DNA of 64,000 nucleotides from Mycolicibacterium chlorophenolicum (GTDB taxonomy: Bacteria > Actinomycetota > Actinomycetes > Mycobacteriales > Mycobacteriaceae), in NCBI RefSeq assembly GCF_001044235.1, contig NZ_JYNL01000064.1, forward strand, positions 897,096-961,095, written 5' to 3'. Positions 61,426 to 64,000 of this stretch are shown here, in pieces (the first letter of the stretch is position 1; each line of letters starts with the position of its first letter). The translations under genes were made by a program, and so were the position numbers. The notes beneath the pieces were generated by a model. It was not told the origin of the DNA and did no database searches. It saw only the letters and a list, made by a program, of their open reading frames with translations.

Positions 61426-64000
61426 ATGTCGCTGCCGGTGTTCGTGGACCCGCGTTACCACGACGCAGTGATCGTCGACCTCGACGGCGTGGGGGTGGTC
61501 GAGTCGACCGTCGAGTTCGTCCGCAGGCTCGCCGCCGACGACATCAAGGCGGCGGTCTACTCCGACGAGCCGCACAGCGCGGAAGTGCTCGACGCCGCGG
61601 GCCTGTCGGATGTTCTCGCCGCGAGCGTGGACGACGTCAACCCGGACGACATGCTGCTCGAGGCGGCGCGCCGGCTGGGGGTGCACCCGGGTCGCTGCGT
61701 CGTCGTCGACACGACCGAGGCCGGTGTCGCGGCCGGCCGCAACGGCGGCTTCGGACTGGTGATCGGACTCGACCGCACCGGGGACGGGGAGGCGCTGCGC
61801 CGCTGCGGAGCCGACGTCGTGCTCGCCGACCTCGTCGCGGTGTCGGTGCGCGACAGCTTCCGCCGGACCTCGGAGATGGCCGACGCGCTGCAGTCCTACA
61901 GCGAATTCGCCGGGCTGCTCGAAACCCGGCAGCCGGTCGTCATGCTGGACTACGACGGGACCCTGTCCGAGATCGTCGGAGAACCCGACGCCGCGACGCT
62001 GGTCCCCGGTGCCGACAAGGTGCTCGCCGCACTCGCCGCCCGCTGCCCGGTCGCGATCATCAGCGGCCGCGCCCTGGCCGACATCCGTGACCGTGTCGGG
62101 GTGCCCGGCCTGTGGTACGCGGGCAGCCACGGCTTCGAGCTCGCCGCGCCCGACGGTTCATTCCACGAGAACGAGGCCGGTATCGCGGCCGTGCGCGTCC
62201 TGCAGGAGGCCCGCGACGAGTTGCGCCGGCGGCTCGCGTCGGTCGAAGGACTTCTCATCGAGGACAAGCGATTCTCGGTTGCGGTGCACTACCGGGCGGT
62301 GGCCCCCGATCGTGTCGACGAGGTGATGGCGACCGTCCGCATCCTCGGACAGCGCCACCAGCTCCGGGTGACCGGCGGGCGCAAGGTCATCGAGTTGCGC
62401 CCCGACGTCGAGTGGGGCAAGGGCAGAACGATCGACTGGATCCTCGAGCGCATCGACGGAACGGATCTGTTGCTACCCATCTACATCGGCGACGACCTGA
62501 CCGACGAAGACGGTTTCGACGCCGTCCGGAACAAGGGCATCGGCATCGCCGTGCGTAGCGCCGAGACGGGCGATCGTCGGTCGGCCGCACGGTTCGCACT
62601 CCTGGACCCCGAGGCGGTCTGCGAGTTCCTCGAGAAGATCGTCGAGCAGCTCACCGCCGAGCACGACACCCTCAACGACCCGTGGGTGATGACCTACGGC
62701 GGGTACCGCCCCGAGGACGAGAAACTGCGGGAAGCCCTGTGCACCATGGGCAACGGATACCTCGCCGTCCGCGGCACAGCGCCGGAATGCGAGGCGGGCC
62801 AGTTCCACTACCCGGGCACCTACGTGGCGGGGGTCTACAACCGTCTCACCGACACCGTCGCGGGTGTGACGATCGACAACGAGTCTCTGGTGAACCTGCC
62901 GAACTGGTTGCCGGTCACCTTCCGCATCGACGGGGGAGCGTGGTTCGGCATCGACGACGTCGACGTCTCCTCCTACCTGGTCACCCTTGATCTGCGCCGC
63001 GCCACGCTGTCACGGGAGTTCCTGTTCGCCGACGCCGACGGCCGCGACATCCGGGTGCGCCAGAAGCGGTTCGTCTCCATGCATCAACCGCACGTCGCGG
63101 CGCTGACGACGACGGTGGAGGCGCTGAACTGGTCGGGCCGAATCGAATTCAGGTCGTCCGTGGACGGCGCGGTGGTCAACCGCGGCGTGGACCGGTACCG
63201 CGACCTGGCGTCGCGTCACCTCGACGTCGTGGCCATGCACGAACTCGCCGCGGATTCGGTGCTGCTCGCCGCACAGACCGTCGAGTCGGGAATCGACATC
63301 GCGGTCGCGGTGCGCAACACGCTGCGCGTCGGCGACGTCGACGCATCCGCCGAGTGCATGACGCTCACCGAGCACGCCCGCATCGGTCACCGGCTCACCG
63401 CGGACCTGCGCACCGGGCAGTCGGCCACCCTGGAGAAGGTGGTCTGCGTGTTCACCAGCCGCGATCACGGCATCTCGGGCCCGGTCGTCGCGGCGGAACG
63501 GGAACTGCAGCGGGCCGGCGATTTCGCGACGCTGGAACACGGCCACCGGTTGGCGTGGGCGCACCTGTGGGAACGCTTCAACGTCGAGATGGGCCGCGAT
63601 GCGGACCTGCTGCGCCTCGTGCGGTTGCACCAGCTGCATCTGCTGCAGACGCTGTCGCCGCATACGGCCGACCTCGACGTCGGGGTGCCGGCTCGGGGCC
63701 TGCACGGCGAGGCCTACCGCGGCCACGTGTTCTGGGACGAGCTGTTCGTGTTCCCGGTGACGAACCTGAGGCTGCCGAAAGTCACCCGCTCTCTGCTGAT
63801 GTACCGCTACCGCAGGCTGCCCGAGGCCCGCCGCGCCGCGCTGGCGGTCGGTCACGTCGGCGCGATGTTCCCGTGGCAGTCGGGCAGCGATGGACGCGAG
63901 GAAAGTCAACGACTGCACCTGAATCCGAAGTCCGGCCACTGGAACCCCGACGCCAGCTCCCGCGCCCACCACATCGGGCTGGCGATCGCCTACAACGTCT
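61426..64000 (+). CDS. otsB1: OtsB1-like trehalose phosphatase-GH65 fusion (5' part, runs off window)
   Basis: The first 858 residues of a three-domain protein open at the window end. Residues 10-150 are a HAD-like hydrolase (AVIVDLDGVGVVEST). Residues 168-420 are a trehalose-6-phosphate phosphatase with nucleophile in MLDYDGTLSE and IYIGDDLTDEDGFDAV. From about 430 begins a GH65 phosphorylase-type domain (DPWVMTYGGYRPEDEKLREA, CTMGNGYLAVRG, HVFWDELFVFPV). This is the Rv2006 (OtsB1) architecture, about 1327 residues in M. tuberculosis. ATG 61426 has GAGGAGG six bases before it; ATG 61420 is too close. Confidence 0.88.
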   Translation, partial: MSLPVFVDPRYHDAVIVDLDGVGVVESTVEFVRRLAADDIKAAVYSDEPHSAEVLDAAGLSDVLAASVDDVNPDDMLLEAARRLGVHPGRCVVVDTTEAGVAAGRNGGFGLVIGLDRTGDGEALRRCGADVVLADLVAVSVRDSFRRTSEMADALQSYSEFAGLLETRQPVVMLDYDGTLSEIVGEPDAATLVPGADKVLAALAARCPVAIISGRALADIRDRVGVPGLWYAGSHGFELAAPDGSFHENEAGIAAVRVLQEARDELRRRLASVEGLLIEDKRFSVAVHYRAVAPDRVDEVMATVRILGQRHQLRVTGGRKVIELRPDVEWGKGRTIDWILERIDGTDLLLPIYIGDDLTDEDGFDAVRNKGIGIAVRSAETGDRRSAARFALLDPEAVCEFLEKIVEQLTAEHDTLNDPWVMTYGGYRPEDEKLREALCTMGNGYLAVRGTAPECEAGQFHYPGTYVAGVYNRLTDTVAGVTIDNESLVNLPNWLPVTFRIDGGAWFGIDDVDVSSYLVTLDLRRATLSREFLFADADGRDIRVRQKRFVSMHQPHVAALTTTVEALNWSGRIEFRSSVDGAVVNRGVDRYRDLASRHLDVVAMHELAADSVLLAAQTVESGIDIAVAVRNTLRVGDVDASAECMTLTEHARIGHRLTADLRTGQSATLEKVVCVFTSRDHGISGPVVAAERELQRAGDFATLEHGHRLAWAHLWERFNVEMGRDADLLRLVRLHQLHLLQTLSPHTADLDVGVPARGLHGEAYRGHVFWDELFVFPVTNLRLPKVTRSLLMYRYRRLPEARRAALAVGHVGAMFPWQSGSDGREESQRLHLNPKSGHWNPDASSRAHHIGLAIAYNV

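Noticed and set aside
1..64000. CRISPR arrays, rRNA operons and insertion sequences
   Set aside because: No regularly spaced repeats, no rRNA sequence and no transposase motifs were seen.

Overview
The window is high-GC actinobacterial DNA and almost certainly comes from a Mycobacterium (Mycolicibacterium-type environmental species). It holds F420-dependent oxidoreductases, a PE-PPE-domain hydrolase, an Rv2525c-type Tat-exported DUF1906 protein, homologues of Rv1733c, Rv2004c and Rv2006 (otsB1), a WS/DGAT acyltransferase and DosR-type operator boxes. Homologue names rest on remembered family similarity; no search was run.

Region A (1-12515) looks like the end of an integrated genomic island. 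It carries a decaying efeU/efeO iron-uptake locus with an intact-looking IdeR box. A translationally coupled lipoprotein/ABC/ABC/FtsX export cassette follows, then a PAP2 phosphatase, a convergent histidine kinase/response regulator pair, and two copies (one truncated) of a COG4705-type membrane protein. At 12516-12557 lies a 42-base copy of the 3' end of initiator tRNA-fMet with no 5' half, followed by a strong hairpin terminator. This is what remains downstream when an element inserts into a tRNA gene.

Region B (12600-27000) holds metal and stress functions: a GNAT protein with a GyrA-like helical N-terminus, a ChrB-PAP2-MFS operon behind a palindrome, a CopB-like copper P-type ATPase driven by a promoter with a CsoR/RicR-like palindrome between -35 and -10, a His-rich membrane protein and a SHOCT protein. 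It continues with a DUF4010 membrane protein, a second P-type ATPase coupled to an F420/LLM oxidoreductase, and an apparently leaderless XRE-cupin regulator coupled to a B3/B4-domain protein and a PaiB-like protein.

Region C (27000-35700) is a complete L-rhamnose catabolic operon on the minus strand (mutarotase, MFS transporter, isomerase, bifunctional aldolase/dehydrogenase, kinase, lldD-type dehydrogenase, LacI regulator). The lldD-type gene carries an in-frame ochre codon.

Region D (35800-42400) holds assorted enzymes: a PPOX-type protein, a GlcG/HbpS-like protein, a metallo-beta-lactamase-fold hydrolase, DUF1906, a serine beta-lactamase-like hydrolase, a methyltransferase fragment and a PE-PPE hydrolase with an acidic tail.

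Region E (42400-64000) is a dense dormancy (DosR-regulon-like) cluster: a RafH-like ribosome hibernation factor, five universal stress proteins, two Acg-type nitroreductases, Rv1733c-like and Rv2004c-like proteins, a flavodoxin and a triacylglycerol synthase-like acyltransferase. It also has an operon of PEP synthase, MgtA-like ATPase and a hemerythrin-fused P1B-type ATPase, divergent from an otsB1-GH65 fusion that runs off the window. Six candidate DosR boxes lie at the promoters. Together they suggest ribosome silencing, storage-lipid synthesis, trehalose metabolism and metal homeostasis under low oxygen; dosR/dosS themselves are not in the window.
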